Source: Serratia marcescens
GTDB taxonomy: Bacteria; Pseudomonadota; Gammaproteobacteria; Enterobacterales; Enterobacteriaceae
Assembly (NCBI RefSeq): GCF_006715005.1
Contig: NZ_VFMJ01000001.1
Coordinates: 310,001 to 374,000, forward strand
Direction: 5' to 3'
DNA length: 64,000 nucleotides
Position 1 is the stretch's first letter, and each line of letters opens with the position of its first letter. Shown here in pieces: positions 56,458-64,000 of the stretch. The notes beneath the pieces are model-generated. The model searched no databases. It was not told where the DNA came from and worked only from the letters and a program-made list of their open reading frames with translations. The position numbers and the translations under genes were made by a program.

Positions 56458-57630
56458 TTAGCCGGCGTTCGCATGGATCACGTCGGCGATCAGCTGGTTA
56501 ACCGGCGCCAGATTCAACGCCAGCGCGTCGCTCTGGTACAGCGGTTTGTCGCGCACCACGTCGGCCAGCACGCGGCCGTCCAGGTTGGCGGTGTCGACGG
56601 TCACCAGCGTAGAAAGACCGATGCGCAGCGGATGATCCGCCACTTGCTTGGCGTCGAGCTCAATACGCACCGGCAGACGTTGCACCACTTTGATCCAGTT
56701 ACCGGTGGCGTTCTGGGCCGGCAGCAGCGAGAAGGCGCTGCCGGTGCCCATGTCGATACCGGCCACTTTGCCCTGATACACCACGTCGTCGCCGTAGACG
56801 TCGCTGACCACCGTCGCCGACTGGCCGATACGCATGTTGGCGATCTGGGTTTCCTTGAAGTTGGCGTCAACCCAGATGTGATCGGCCGGCACCACCGCCA
56901 TCAGCGGCGAACCGGCGGCGATCTGCGCGCCGACCTGCACGCTGCGGCGTGAGACATAACCGGTAATGGGGCTGATCACTTTGGTTCGTTGCAGCGCCAG
57001 CCAGGCATCGCGCATCTGCGCGGCGGCCTGTTGGATCGCCGGCTGCTGTTCCAGCGGGGTATTCAGTACCATCGCCTGGTTGGCGTTGTATTGCTGCACC
57101 GCCACTTCCAGCGCGGCCTTGGCGCTGTCGACTGCATCGCGAGCGTGTTGCAGCTCTTCGCGGCCGATGGCGTCAACGCTGCCCAGCACCACGCGGCGTT
57201 TCAGATCGTTCTCGGCCTTGCTCAGATCGGTCTTGCGCAGGGCGATGTTGGCCTGATACTGCTTGCTGTTGATGATCAGCTGGTGGGTCTGACGCACGCT
57301 GTTGGCCAGGCCGGTTTTGGCGCGTTCAAACGCCTGCTCGGCATCGGTCGGATCGAGCGTCAGCAGCACGTCGCCCTGCTTGACGTAGTCGGTGTTGTCA
57401 AAATTGACGCTGTTCACGCTGCCGGACACCTGAGCCATGATCTGCACCTGGTTGCCGGAGACGTAGGCGTCGTCGGTTTCCTGGTGATGACGCAGCACCA
57501 GGAACCAATACACTAAGTAAGCCACCCCTATAACAATGAAAATAACCGTCAGCAACAGCAGCCAAAATTTACGCTGCTTCTTTTTGCCGCTCGGCTGCTG
57601 CGGGTTTTGGATTTCCGCGCTTGCGCTCAT
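56458..57630 (-). CDS. emrA: Membrane-fusion protein EmrA
   Basis: Periplasmic adaptor linking EmrB to an outer-membrane channel. 390 residues from ATG at 57630 (after TTGGAGAACACC), the E. coli length; an in-frame TTG upstream gives no added family similarity. One membrane span near 22-46, then the lipoyl halves (TDDAYVSGNQVQIMAQVSG), a helical hairpin (about 90-200) and barrel domains with ISPITGYVSRRSVQVG. It sits between the outer-membrane factor gene and emrB; the order mprA-OMF-emrA-emrB is complete. Confidence 0.96.
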   Translation of the reverse strand: MSASAEIQNPQQPSGKKKQRKFWLLLLTVIFIVIGVAYLVYWFLVLRHHQETDDAYVSGNQVQIMAQVSGSVNSVNFDNTDYVKQGDVLLTLDPTDAEQAFERAKTGLANSVRQTHQLIINSKQYQANIALRKTDLSKAENDLKRRVVLGSVDAIGREELQHARDAVDSAKAALEVAVQQYNANQAMVLNTPLEQQPAIQQAAAQMRDAWLALQRTKVISPITGYVSRRSVQVGAQIAAGSPLMAVVPADHIWVDANFKETQIANMRIGQSATVVSDVYGDDVVYQGKVAGIDMGTGSAFSLLPAQNATGNWIKVVQRLPVRIELDAKQVADHPLRIGLSTLVTVDTANLDGRVLADVVRDKPLYQSDALALNLAPVNQLIADVIHANAG

Positions 57631-57653
57631 GGTGTTCTCCAAGCCTTATATTA

Positions 57654-59105
57654 TTATGCTTTCGAATCCGCTGCGGCCGGGGCCTGATAGCCACCCCCCA
57701 GCGCGCGGATCAGTCCTATCTTCGCCTGCAGTAAATTACTGCTGGCATTCAACTCCGCCTGTTGCTGCTGCAATAGCTGCGTCTGGCTGGTCAACAGATC
57801 GTCGCGCCCGATAATCCCTGCCTGGTAACGGGCGTTGGCGACCTGATACACCTGTTGCATCGACTGGGCCGCGGACGCCGCCTGCAGCTGCTGTTGCGCA
57901 GAACTCTGCTGGATGGTGATGGCGTCGGCGGTTTCCTGTACCGCATTCAGGATGGTTTGGTTATAGGATTCCACCGCTTCGTCATACAGCGCGGATTCCT
58001 CGCCCAGCTTGCTGCGCAGCGCCCCGGCGTGGAAGATCGGCAGCGAAATCGCCGGCATCACGTTCCAGGCCTGGCTGGCCGCTTCAAACAGGTTCGGGTT
58101 GGTGCCACCGACATTGGTGGTCATCAGACCGGCGAAGGCTGAAATGGTCAGGCTGGGGTAAAACTCTTTGCGTGCGGCGCTGACGCGCTGGCTGTAGGAC
58201 TCCACCAGCTGGCGTTGCGCGGCGATGTCCGGGCGTTTGCCCAGCAGATCCGCCGTCAGCTCGCCCTGCGGCGCCATCAGGTTGTCTGCGGGCAGCGGCA
58301 CCTGACGCAGGTGCTGCATGGCGTTTGGCCCCTGGCCCGCCAGCGCGGCGAGCTGGTGTCTGAGCTGCTCGATCTGCGATTGCAGCTGCAGGATCTGCTG
58401 CTTGGCGACGTCGGACTGCGCCTGAGTTTGTTGCGGCACGTCGACGCCGGTCAGACCGGCCTGATAGCGCTGTTGGCGCAGCGCGGTCAGGCGCTCATTG
58501 TTGTTCACTTCCTGCTGCAGCAGCTTCTCGAGCGCCAGATTGCTCTGCAGCTGGTAGTAGGCGGACGCCACAGAACTGGTCAGCGTCAGCGCCGCCTGTT
58601 CCTGCTCGGCGCGCGCGGCGTTGACCTGCGCCTTGGCGGCGTTCACCTGGTTGCGGTATTTACCCCACCAGTCGAATTCATACGCCAAATTTAACCCCAG
58701 TGAGTTGGAGCTTTCATAGATAGGTTTTTGTGGATACCCCAGCCCCATATTGACGTTTTGCGGTATGCGCTGGCGCTGGGTGCTGGCGTTCAGATCCAGG
58801 TTCGGCCCGTTGGCGGCGTTGGCTTCGCCCACCACGCTCTGCGCTTCGCGCACGCGGGCGGCGGCCTGACGCAGGGTCGGCGAGCTTTGCAGCGTCTGCG
58901 TCATCAACGTGTCCAACTGCGGATCCTTGAGGGCGCGCCACCACTGCGGGCTGACGGCCAGCGAACTGACCTTCGGCTGAGCCAACTGCAGGCTCTGCGG
59001 ATCCATCAGCGTGGATTGCGGGGCAATATTATCGGTCGAAGCACACCCGGCCAGCAGCAACACGGCGAACAGCGGGGTGAATCTCCAGTTGAATGGGGAT
59101 CGCAT
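57654..59105 (-). CDS. Outer-membrane factor lipoprotein of the Emr efflux operon (NodT/OprM family)
   Basis: TolC-like outer-membrane channel. 483 residues with signal peptide and lipobox LLLAGC near residue 20, so it is lipid-anchored. The repeated OEP domains show LRQAAARVREAQSVVGEANA, YEFDWWGKYRNQ (the usual motif at the start of the barrel part) and the second-repeat counterpart. It stands between mprA and emrA with 23-28-base gaps, so the operon makes its own channel. E. coli emrRAB lacks such a gene and uses TolC. The symbol is left blank because naming varies. Confidence 0.93.
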   Translation of the reverse strand: MRSPFNWRFTPLFAVLLLAGCASTDNIAPQSTLMDPQSLQLAQPKVSSLAVSPQWWRALKDPQLDTLMTQTLQSSPTLRQAAARVREAQSVVGEANAANGPNLDLNASTQRQRIPQNVNMGLGYPQKPIYESSNSLGLNLAYEFDWWGKYRNQVNAAKAQVNAARAEQEQAALTLTSSVASAYYQLQSNLALEKLLQQEVNNNERLTALRQQRYQAGLTGVDVPQQTQAQSDVAKQQILQLQSQIEQLRHQLAALAGQGPNAMQHLRQVPLPADNLMAPQGELTADLLGKRPDIAAQRQLVESYSQRVSAARKEFYPSLTISAFAGLMTTNVGGTNPNLFEAASQAWNVMPAISLPIFHAGALRSKLGEESALYDEAVESYNQTILNAVQETADAITIQQSSAQQQLQAASAAQSMQQVYQVANARYQAGIIGRDDLLTSQTQLLQQQQAELNASSNLLQAKIGLIRALGGGYQAPAAADSKA

Positions 59106-59133
59106 AAGTAGGTACCTGAACAGAAATTGTGAA

Positions 59134-59652
59134 TTAGGATAACTGTTCTGTGATTTCCATTTGATCCAGACGTGCCAGCAATTTGCGCGTCAGCTGTTCC
59201 AGCTGTTTTTGCTCATCGTCGGTCAGCGTGGACCACAGGAAATGCAGACATTGGTGCTGCGGCGGCAGCAGTTGACTGAGAAATTCTTCCCCCTGCGGCG
59301 TCAGATGCAGATGCAGGCAGCGGCGATCGTTGTCGCTTTCCCGGCGCTCGATCCAACCGCGTTTCTCCAGCTCGTCGGCGATGCGGGTTGCATTGGTGCG
59401 CGAGGAGCCTAAGGCAGAGCTTAGCTCAGAAGGTTGGATGCTGTGGCTTTCCTGCGCATCCAGGGTGATCAGCGCCATAAACAGTGTTTCGTTAATCCCC
59501 TGCGCCTTCAGCATCTTGTTGCGGTTTTCCAGCAGCTTGCCTTGCATGTGCATGCACAGGCGGGTCAGCAGGATTTCCTGATACGGGAAATCTTTCTGCC
59601 GGGTGGCGCGGAAATTCAGCATTTGTTCTATGGGGGCAAACGAGCTTTCCAT
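59134..59652 (-). CDS. mprA: MarR-family repressor MprA (EmrR)
   Basis: Represses the emr operon and releases it on binding uncouplers, salicylate or other drugs. 172 residues. [26 protein letters not shown] and [20 protein letters not shown] are close to E. coli EmrR, and the winged helix with [22 protein letters not shown] is complete. It is the first gene of the operon; 28 bases separate it from the OMF gene, so it controls its own expression. Confidence 0.97.
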   Translation of the reverse strand: MESSFAPIEQMLNFRATRQKDFPYQEILLTRLCMHMQGKLLENRNKMLKAQGINETLFMALITLDAQESHSIQPSELSSALGSSRTNATRIADELEKRGWIERRESDNDRRCLHLHLTPQGEEFLSQLLPPQHQCLHFLWSTLTDDEQKQLEQLTRKLLARLDQMEITEQLS

Positions 59653-59681
59653 AATTTAGGGCCTCATTAATTTCGTTCGAG

Positions 59682-59710
59682 ATAGTAACGACGGTGACTA
59701 ATAATGTAAA
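59682..59710 (-). promoter_or_regulatory. mprA-emr promoter
   Basis: On the minus strand TTTACA (59710-59705) and TACTAT (59687-59682) with exactly 17 bp between, about 30 bases before the mprA start. The spacer (TTATTAGTCACCGTCGT) is a likely binding area for MprA. Confidence 0.75.
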
Positions 59711-59814
59711 TGTTCAGCCGTGTGGATAATTTAGCAATTCGTGTCATTTGTCAGTGTTTGTAAAGATGTGGCGCATAAAAACGCCGAAGTGAAGCCAAAC
59801 GATCGGGAGCGGCG

Positions 59815-60162
59815 TCAGCCCGGACCGAAAAGCATTAACAGCTTTAATGTGATGCCAAAGGCTGCCGCGCCGAGCAGCGTCGACAGAATGATGCTTTTGC
59901 TGCGGTAGAAGCACAGCGCCAGCGCGGCGAAGCCTGCCAACGTGGGCAGCAGCTTATCCGGTTCGCGCATCACCACCGGCGTGCTGGAGACCACCAGCAG
60001 GGCGCAGATCGAGGCGATGCCGATGCTGTCGAGCAATAGGGCGGCTCTACCGCGTTTGAGGCCGGGCTGGGCGCGCGCCGGCGCCAGCCGCAGCGGCAGA
60101 TAACGGAACAGGTAATTGGCGCACCCCACCACCAGACCGATCACCAGCACATCAGTGTTCAT
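59815..60162 (-). CDS. ygaH: Branched-chain amino acid exporter subunit YgaH (AzlD type)
   Basis: Small inner-membrane partner of YgaZ in export of valine and methionine. 115 residues from ATG at 60162 with four hydrophobic segments (MNTDVLVIGLVVGCANYLFR, LDSIGIASICALLVVSS). The ygaZ stop overlaps its start by 11 bases, which indicates coupled translation. It precedes mprA as in E. coli. Confidence 0.93.
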   Translation of the reverse strand: MNTDVLVIGLVVGCANYLFRYLPLRLAPARAQPGLKRGRAALLLDSIGIASICALLVVSSTPVVMREPDKLLPTLAGFAALALCFYRSKSIILSTLLGAAAFGITLKLLMLFGPG

Positions 60163-60898
60163 GGTTGGCCTCCGCAGGCGCGGGCTGGAACAGGGCGGCG
60201 ACGCAACCGGCGCCGATGCCGGCCAAAATGGCGGCCGGGATGGAGAACAGCACCACACCGAGCAGCGCGCCGGCCAATGAGGCAGCAATGGTCAGGCTCT
60301 GCGGACGCCGGAAGGCGGCCAACAGGAAGCTGAGAAACAGCGCCGGCAGCATGAAGGCCAGCGAGGCCTCGATCACCGGGAACTGCTCCAGCGGGCCGTT
60401 GCCGAACAGCGCGCCGAGCGCGGTGCCGGCTACCCAGGAAAGCCAGGAACAGAGCGCGATGCCCAGCATCCAGTTTTCGCTCCAGCTGCGGTTATTGCGC
60501 ATCAGCTTGGCGGTCGCGGCGGCGAAGACCTCATCGGTCAGGCCAAAGGCCCATATCGCCGTTTTGCCGGGCGACATGCGCGAGACGATACGGTGACGCA
60601 GCGCCGGGCCGTACAGCAGGTGGCGCACGTCCATCGCCATCACCGTCAGCGCGGAGACCCACAGCGACATGCCAGCACTCAGCAGGGCGGTGATCACGAA
60701 TTGGCTGGCGCCGGCGTAGATGATGCAGGAGAAGAAAATGCTTTCCAGCGGGGAAAAGCCCAGCTTGACGGCGCTGAGGCCGAAGGCGAACGCCACCGGG
60801 ACATACCCGATGACGATCGGCAAACTGTCGACGACGCCGTTGGCGAAGGTGGCGCTGACGGCGGGCGGATTGAGGCTGTCTGCAGCTTGGCTTTGCAT
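60152..60898 (-). CDS. ygaZ: Branched-chain amino acid exporter subunit YgaZ (AzlC type)
   Basis: Large inner-membrane subunit of the YgaZH L-valine and L-methionine exporter. 248 residues with about seven hydrophobic segments. VIGYVPVAFAFGLSAVKLGF, ASQFVITALLSAG and MDVRHLLYGPALRHRI are AzlC-family stretches. It overlaps ygaH by 11 bases; in E. coli the pair is regulated by Lrp and MprA. The end of the gene is close to ygaY, 121 bases away. Confidence 0.95.
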   Translation of the reverse strand: MQSQAADSLNPPAVSATFANGVVDSLPIVIGYVPVAFAFGLSAVKLGFSPLESIFFSCIIYAGASQFVITALLSAGMSLWVSALTVMAMDVRHLLYGPALRHRIVSRMSPGKTAIWAFGLTDEVFAAATAKLMRNNRSWSENWMLGIALCSWLSWVAGTALGALFGNGPLEQFPVIEASLAFMLPALFLSFLLAAFRRPQSLTIAASLAGALLGVVLFSIPAAILAGIGAGCVAALFQPAPAEANHEH

Positions 60899-61019
60899 GG
60901 TTGTGGGTCGCAGGGTAGATAGGACTTCAATAGTTTATGCCCAGAACATTACCAGAGAGTAAGTAATGTTTATACCCTGCACCGCTAATAAATTTCTTAA
61001 GTTACTATTTGCACGATAA

Positions 61020-62219
61020 TCAGATTGTCGCCGGCCCCTGCGGATCGTGGTGCTTGCCGAGCCACCAGGTCAGCAGGTTGAGCAGGCATAGCACCCCGCC
61101 GGCGGTGGCCACGCCGTACCAGCCGGCATGCTGATAGGCCGAGGCGGAGAGCAGTGAACCGAGGGCGCCGCCGATAAAGTAGCTGGTCATGTAGCCGGCG
61201 GTCAGGCGGTTGCGCGCGTCCGGCATGATGCGGTACATCACGCTCTGGTTGGTGACGTGCACCGCCTGCACCGCCAGATCGAGGATCAGAATGCCGGCGA
61301 TCAGCGCCCACAGCGATTGTTTGGCCAATGCGATAGGGATCCAGGACAGCAGCAGCAGCACCAGGCCGACGGTGGTGGTCAACCCGGCCTTGCCTTTGTC
61401 CGCCAGATGACCGGCGCGCGAAGCGGCCAGCGCACCGGCGGCGCCCACCAGGCCGAACAGCCCGATCACCCCCTCGGAATAGTTGAATGGCGGCGCGGCG
61501 AGCAGGAAGGCCATTGAGGTCCAGAGCACGCTGAAGTTGGCGAACGACAGGGCCCCGAGGATGGCGCGGGTGCGCAGCAGCGGCGTGCGGCAGAACAGGC
61601 TGAAAATCGAGGCCAGCAGCTGCGGATAGTTCAGCCCGGAGTGTTGCTTATAGCGCGGCAGTGCGCGCCACAGGATCAGCGCCATCAGGATCATCAGCAC
61701 GCTGGCGACCCAGTAGATGGTGCGCCAGCCGCCGAACGATGCCAGCGCGCCCGCGACGGTTCGCGCCAGCAGGATGCCGAGCAGCAGGCCACTCATAATG
61801 ATGCCGACGGTCTTGCCGCGCTTTTCCGGGTGGGCCAGCGTGGCGGCCAGCGGCACCAGGATCTGCGCCACCACCGAGAACAGCCCGGTGAGCGCGGTGC
61901 CGAGGATCATCATCGGCAGCGTGGCGGAAGTGGCGGTGATCAGCATGCCTCCGGCGGCCAGCAGCGTCATGAAAACGATCAGGCCGCGGCGTTCGAACAT
62001 GTCGCCGAGCGGCACCAGCAGCAGCAGGCCGGTGGCGTAACCGAGCTGCGCGGCGGTGACGATAAAGCCGGCCTGGTTGACCGACAGGTTGAAACCGGTG
62101 GCGATGGTTTCCAGCAGCGGTTGCGCGTAATAGTTGCTGGCGACCGCCAGACCGGTTGCGATGGCAATCAGCACGGTCAGCGCCGGACTGAGGCCCGGAT
62201 GGGCGTTTTGTTGGTTCAT
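61020..62219 (-). CDS. ygaY: MFS transporter YgaY
   Basis: Inner-membrane MFS permease of 399 residues with about 12 membrane segments and a complete open frame. LAVASNYYAQPLLETIA and the loop motif LLVPLGDMFERRGLIVF fit the drug/arabinose-type MFS group. It stands at the position of E. coli ygaY, which is a pseudogene in K-12; here it looks intact. Its substrate is unknown. It is divergent from the LysR gene 106 bases away, which may control it. Confidence 0.88.
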   Translation of the reverse strand: MNQQNAHPGLSPALTVLIAIATGLAVASNYYAQPLLETIATGFNLSVNQAGFIVTAAQLGYATGLLLLVPLGDMFERRGLIVFMTLLAAGGMLITATSATLPMMILGTALTGLFSVVAQILVPLAATLAHPEKRGKTVGIIMSGLLLGILLARTVAGALASFGGWRTIYWVASVLMILMALILWRALPRYKQHSGLNYPQLLASIFSLFCRTPLLRTRAILGALSFANFSVLWTSMAFLLAAPPFNYSEGVIGLFGLVGAAGALAASRAGHLADKGKAGLTTTVGLVLLLLSWIPIALAKQSLWALIAGILILDLAVQAVHVTNQSVMYRIMPDARNRLTAGYMTSYFIGGALGSLLSASAYQHAGWYGVATAGGVLCLLNLLTWWLGKHHDPQGPATI

Positions 62220-62301
62220 GTTTTTTTCATCACGGGAAGAAGATAGCGCGCAGTATCCGGCAACGCGTCTGCGGAAACCAATGTATAATTTTCATTTGAT
62301 T

Positions 62302-62318
62302 TATCTCATTTCAAGATA
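62302..62318. promoter_or_regulatory. Candidate LysR-type binding site between ygaY and the LysR gene
   Basis: TATCT (62302-62306), seven bases, AGATA (62314-62318) is a dyad containing ATC-N9-GAT, the LysR T-N11-A class. It overlaps the leader of the lysR gene, whose own extended -10 (TGTATAAT, 62282-62289) is upstream. It fits autorepression and control of divergent ygaY. Confidence 0.5.
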
Positions 62319-62324
62319 GATGCC

Positions 62325-63203
62325 ATGAACCTGAAACAGATCCGCTATGCGCTGGCGGTGGCGGAAGAACAGAGTTTCACCCGGGCGGCGCAGCGTTGCC
62401 ATACGGTGCAGTCGGCGCTCAGCCACCAGATCGCCAAACTGGAAGAAGAGCTGGGCTGTACGCTGTTTGAGCGCACCTCGCGCCGGGTGCGGTTGACCCC
62501 CGCCGGCCAGGCTTTCATTCCGTCGGCGCAGCGCCTGTTGGCGGCGCAGCAGGCGCTGGTGGAAGAGGTGACCGCCGCCGGCGATGCGGTGTCCGGCACC
62601 CTGACCATCGGCACGATTTCAACCATAAACGCGATTGATCTGACCGAAAAGCTCGACAAGTTTCATCGCCACTATCCGGCGGTGAACATCCGCCTGTACG
62701 TTGGCATGAGCGAAGCCCTGCTGGAGGATGTGCGTCAGCAGAAGTGCGATATGGCGTTCGTCGGCATCTGGCCCGGCGATGTCGATCTGCTGCCGATGTC
62801 GCACCGGCAGTTGACCGATGAGCCACTGGTGGCGCTGGTGGCGCCGCAGCACCCGCTGGCCAACCGCGAGCGGGTTAACCTGCAGGCGCTGGCGGAAGTG
62901 CCGCTGGTGGATTTCTACAGCGGCACCGGTGCGCGACGCCAAACCGATCGCGCCTTCCAGGCGGCGGGTATCCGCCGGCACGTCAGTTTTGAAATCGATC
63001 ATATCGAATGGCTGGAGAATCTGGTGCGGCGCGGATTGGCGGCGGGTATCGTACCTGTTTCGACCGCGCAACGCTTAAGCGCGCTGGTGTCGATTCCGAT
63101 TGAAGACGGGCCGCGGCGCCAGGTGTACTGCATCTGGCCGCAGCCCTTGTCGAATGCCGCCGCACGTTTTTTACAGTTCAGCGGCATCGATATGGCGGGG
63201 TAG
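62325..63203 (+). CDS. LysR-family transcriptional regulator
   Basis: 292 residues. The N-terminal winged helix (MNLKQIRYALAVAEEQSFTRAAQRC, HQIAKLEEELGCTLFERT) is complete, followed by the two-lobed effector domain (LTIGTISTINAIDLTEKLD; LRRGLAAGIVPVS-type hinge region). It is transcribed away from ygaY, the typical layout for a local activator. Its effector is unknown; the neighbouring permease is the best target guess. E. coli has no regulator here. Confidence 0.9.
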   Translation: MNLKQIRYALAVAEEQSFTRAAQRCHTVQSALSHQIAKLEEELGCTLFERTSRRVRLTPAGQAFIPSAQRLLAAQQALVEEVTAAGDAVSGTLTIGTISTINAIDLTEKLDKFHRHYPAVNIRLYVGMSEALLEDVRQQKCDMAFVGIWPGDVDLLPMSHRQLTDEPLVALVAPQHPLANRERVNLQALAEVPLVDFYSGTGARRQTDRAFQAAGIRRHVSFEIDHIEWLENLVRRGLAAGIVPVSTAQRLSALVSIPIEDGPRRQVYCIWPQPLSNAAARFLQFSGIDMAG

Positions 63204-63232
63204 GGGCGCGGCAAAGGCGGCGCCCCGAACGA

Positions 63233-64000
63233 TTACGACTTCGCCGCTTCGGCGGCGGTTTTCACCCAGCCGTCGAAGGTCGCCTGGTGCGCCTTGATCC
63301 AGCCGTTAACGTGGTTCTGGATATCGGCTTCCGAAGCCTGGCCTTCATGCATGCGCAGGTTTTGCGCGTTGATGTCGGCGATCGGCAGCTTCATGATGGC
63401 GAACAGCTTGGCGGCCGCCGGATTGGCTTCGGCCCACTGCTTGTTGGCGGTGATGCGCATGGTGTTGACCGGGAAGCCGTAGTTGGCGCCGTTAGGCAGC
63501 TTGGTGTCGACGTTCTTCTGCTCGCCCGGCAGCGAAGAGAATGGCACCTGCAGCCAGACCACGTCGCGGCCCGGCACCATCACATCGCTGACCCAGTACG
63601 GTGTCCAGGTGTAATACAGCACCGGTTTGCCCTCTTTGTAGCGGGTGATGGTGTCGGCGATCATCGCCGCGTAGTTGCCCTGGTTGTGCTCGACGGTATT
63701 GCTCAGGCCATAGGCCTTGATGTGGTGGTTGATCACCGCTTCGCAGCCCCAACCCGGGGTGCAGCCAGTCAGATCGGCCTTGCCGTCGCCGTTGGTGTCG
63801 AACAGCTTGGCGATCTTGGGATCCTTGAGCTGCTCGACGTTGGTGATGTGATACTGCTCGGCGGTTTTCTTGTCGATCAGGTAACCCTGCGCGGCGCCGT
63901 TGACGTAGACGCCTTCGCGGTAGAACTTGGCGTCGCCGCCGGCGGCCTTGTACTGATCGGCGTGCAGCGGGTCCCAGTTGACCGCGATAAAGGTCGCGTC
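63233..64000 (-). CDS. proX: Glycine betaine/proline ABC transporter substrate-binding protein ProX (C-terminal part, cut by window edge)
   Basis: Periplasmic binding protein of the osmoprotectant importer ProVWX. The visible ~255 residues run to the stop at 63233. [20 protein letters not shown]-type sequence, [26 protein letters not shown] with the aromatic ligand box for betaine, and the tail [13 protein letters not shown] fit ProX. The start and signal peptide are outside the window. The ygaY and LysR genes lie between it and ygaZ. Confidence 0.93.
   Translation of the reverse strand, partial: DATFIAVNWDPLHADQYKAAGGDAKFYREGVYVNGAAQGYLIDKKTAEQYHITNVEQLKDPKIAKLFDTNGDGKADLTGCTPGWGCEAVINHHIKAYGLSNTVEHNQGNYAAMIADTITRYKEGKPVLYYTWTPYWVSDVMVPGRDVVWLQVPFSSLPGEQKNVDTKLPNGANYGFPVNTMRITANKQWAEANPAAAKLFAIMKLPIADINAQNLRMHEGQASEADIQNHVNGWIKAHQATFDGWVKTAAEAAKS

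Overview
This window is chromosomal DNA from a gamma-proteobacterium of the order Enterobacterales, most likely Serratia (close to S. marcescens). The evidence is the 16S rRNA gene, high-GC codon use, and proteins that align almost without gaps to Escherichia coli while differing in gene content. All functional calls rest on recognition of protein families, motifs and gene order from the sequence. No database search was run.

Layout. Block A (1-40781) follows the E. coli order from map to gmhB. It runs map (cut by the window edge), rpsB-tsf-pyrH-frr (translation and UMP kinase), dxr-uppS-cdsA (isoprenoid, undecaprenyl-PP and phospholipid precursors), rseP-bamA-skp-lpxD-fabZ-lpxA-lpxB-rnhB-dnaE-accA (envelope stress protease, outer-membrane assembly, lipid A, DNA polymerase III alpha, fatty-acid initiation), then ldcC-yaeR, tilS, rof-yaeP, yaeQ-arfB-nlpE, proS, trmO-rcsF, metNIQ and gmhB. 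Two things interrupt the E. coli order: a complete acid-stress cluster cadC-cadB-cadA-dtpC between yaeR and tilS, and a small c-type cytochrome gene between tilS and rof.

The ribosomal operon (about 40830-46430) has tandem promoters, boxA antiterminators, 16S, tRNA-Ile(GAT), tRNA-Ala(TGC), 23S, 5S and a terminator. Its upstream flank (gmhB) is that of E. coli rrnH and its downstream flank (kgtP) is that of E. coli rrnG, so the operon marks a rearrangement between lineages. Block B (46645-54841) is kgtP, pssA, patZ, tapT, trxC and yfiF. Block C (54902-64000) is emrB-emrA, an outer-membrane factor gene and mprA (a drug efflux operon with its own outer-membrane channel), then ygaH-ygaZ, ygaY, a LysR regulator and proX (cut by the window edge).

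How the genes work together. Most of the window is housekeeping: translation, the lipid A and outer-membrane assembly line, replication and envelope quality control. The accessory parts are physiological modules: lysine decarboxylation with lysine/cadaverine exchange, methionine uptake under MetJ control, tripartite efflux under MprA, and amino-acid export. I found no phage, transposon, CRISPR array, toxin-antitoxin pair or defence system. The points most worth a second look are the chimeric rrn flanks, the B/C junction, linkage of both lysine decarboxylases, the emr operon with an added outer-membrane factor, an ERIC-type repeat in the patZ leader, and five consecutive hairpins in the 23S-5S spacer.
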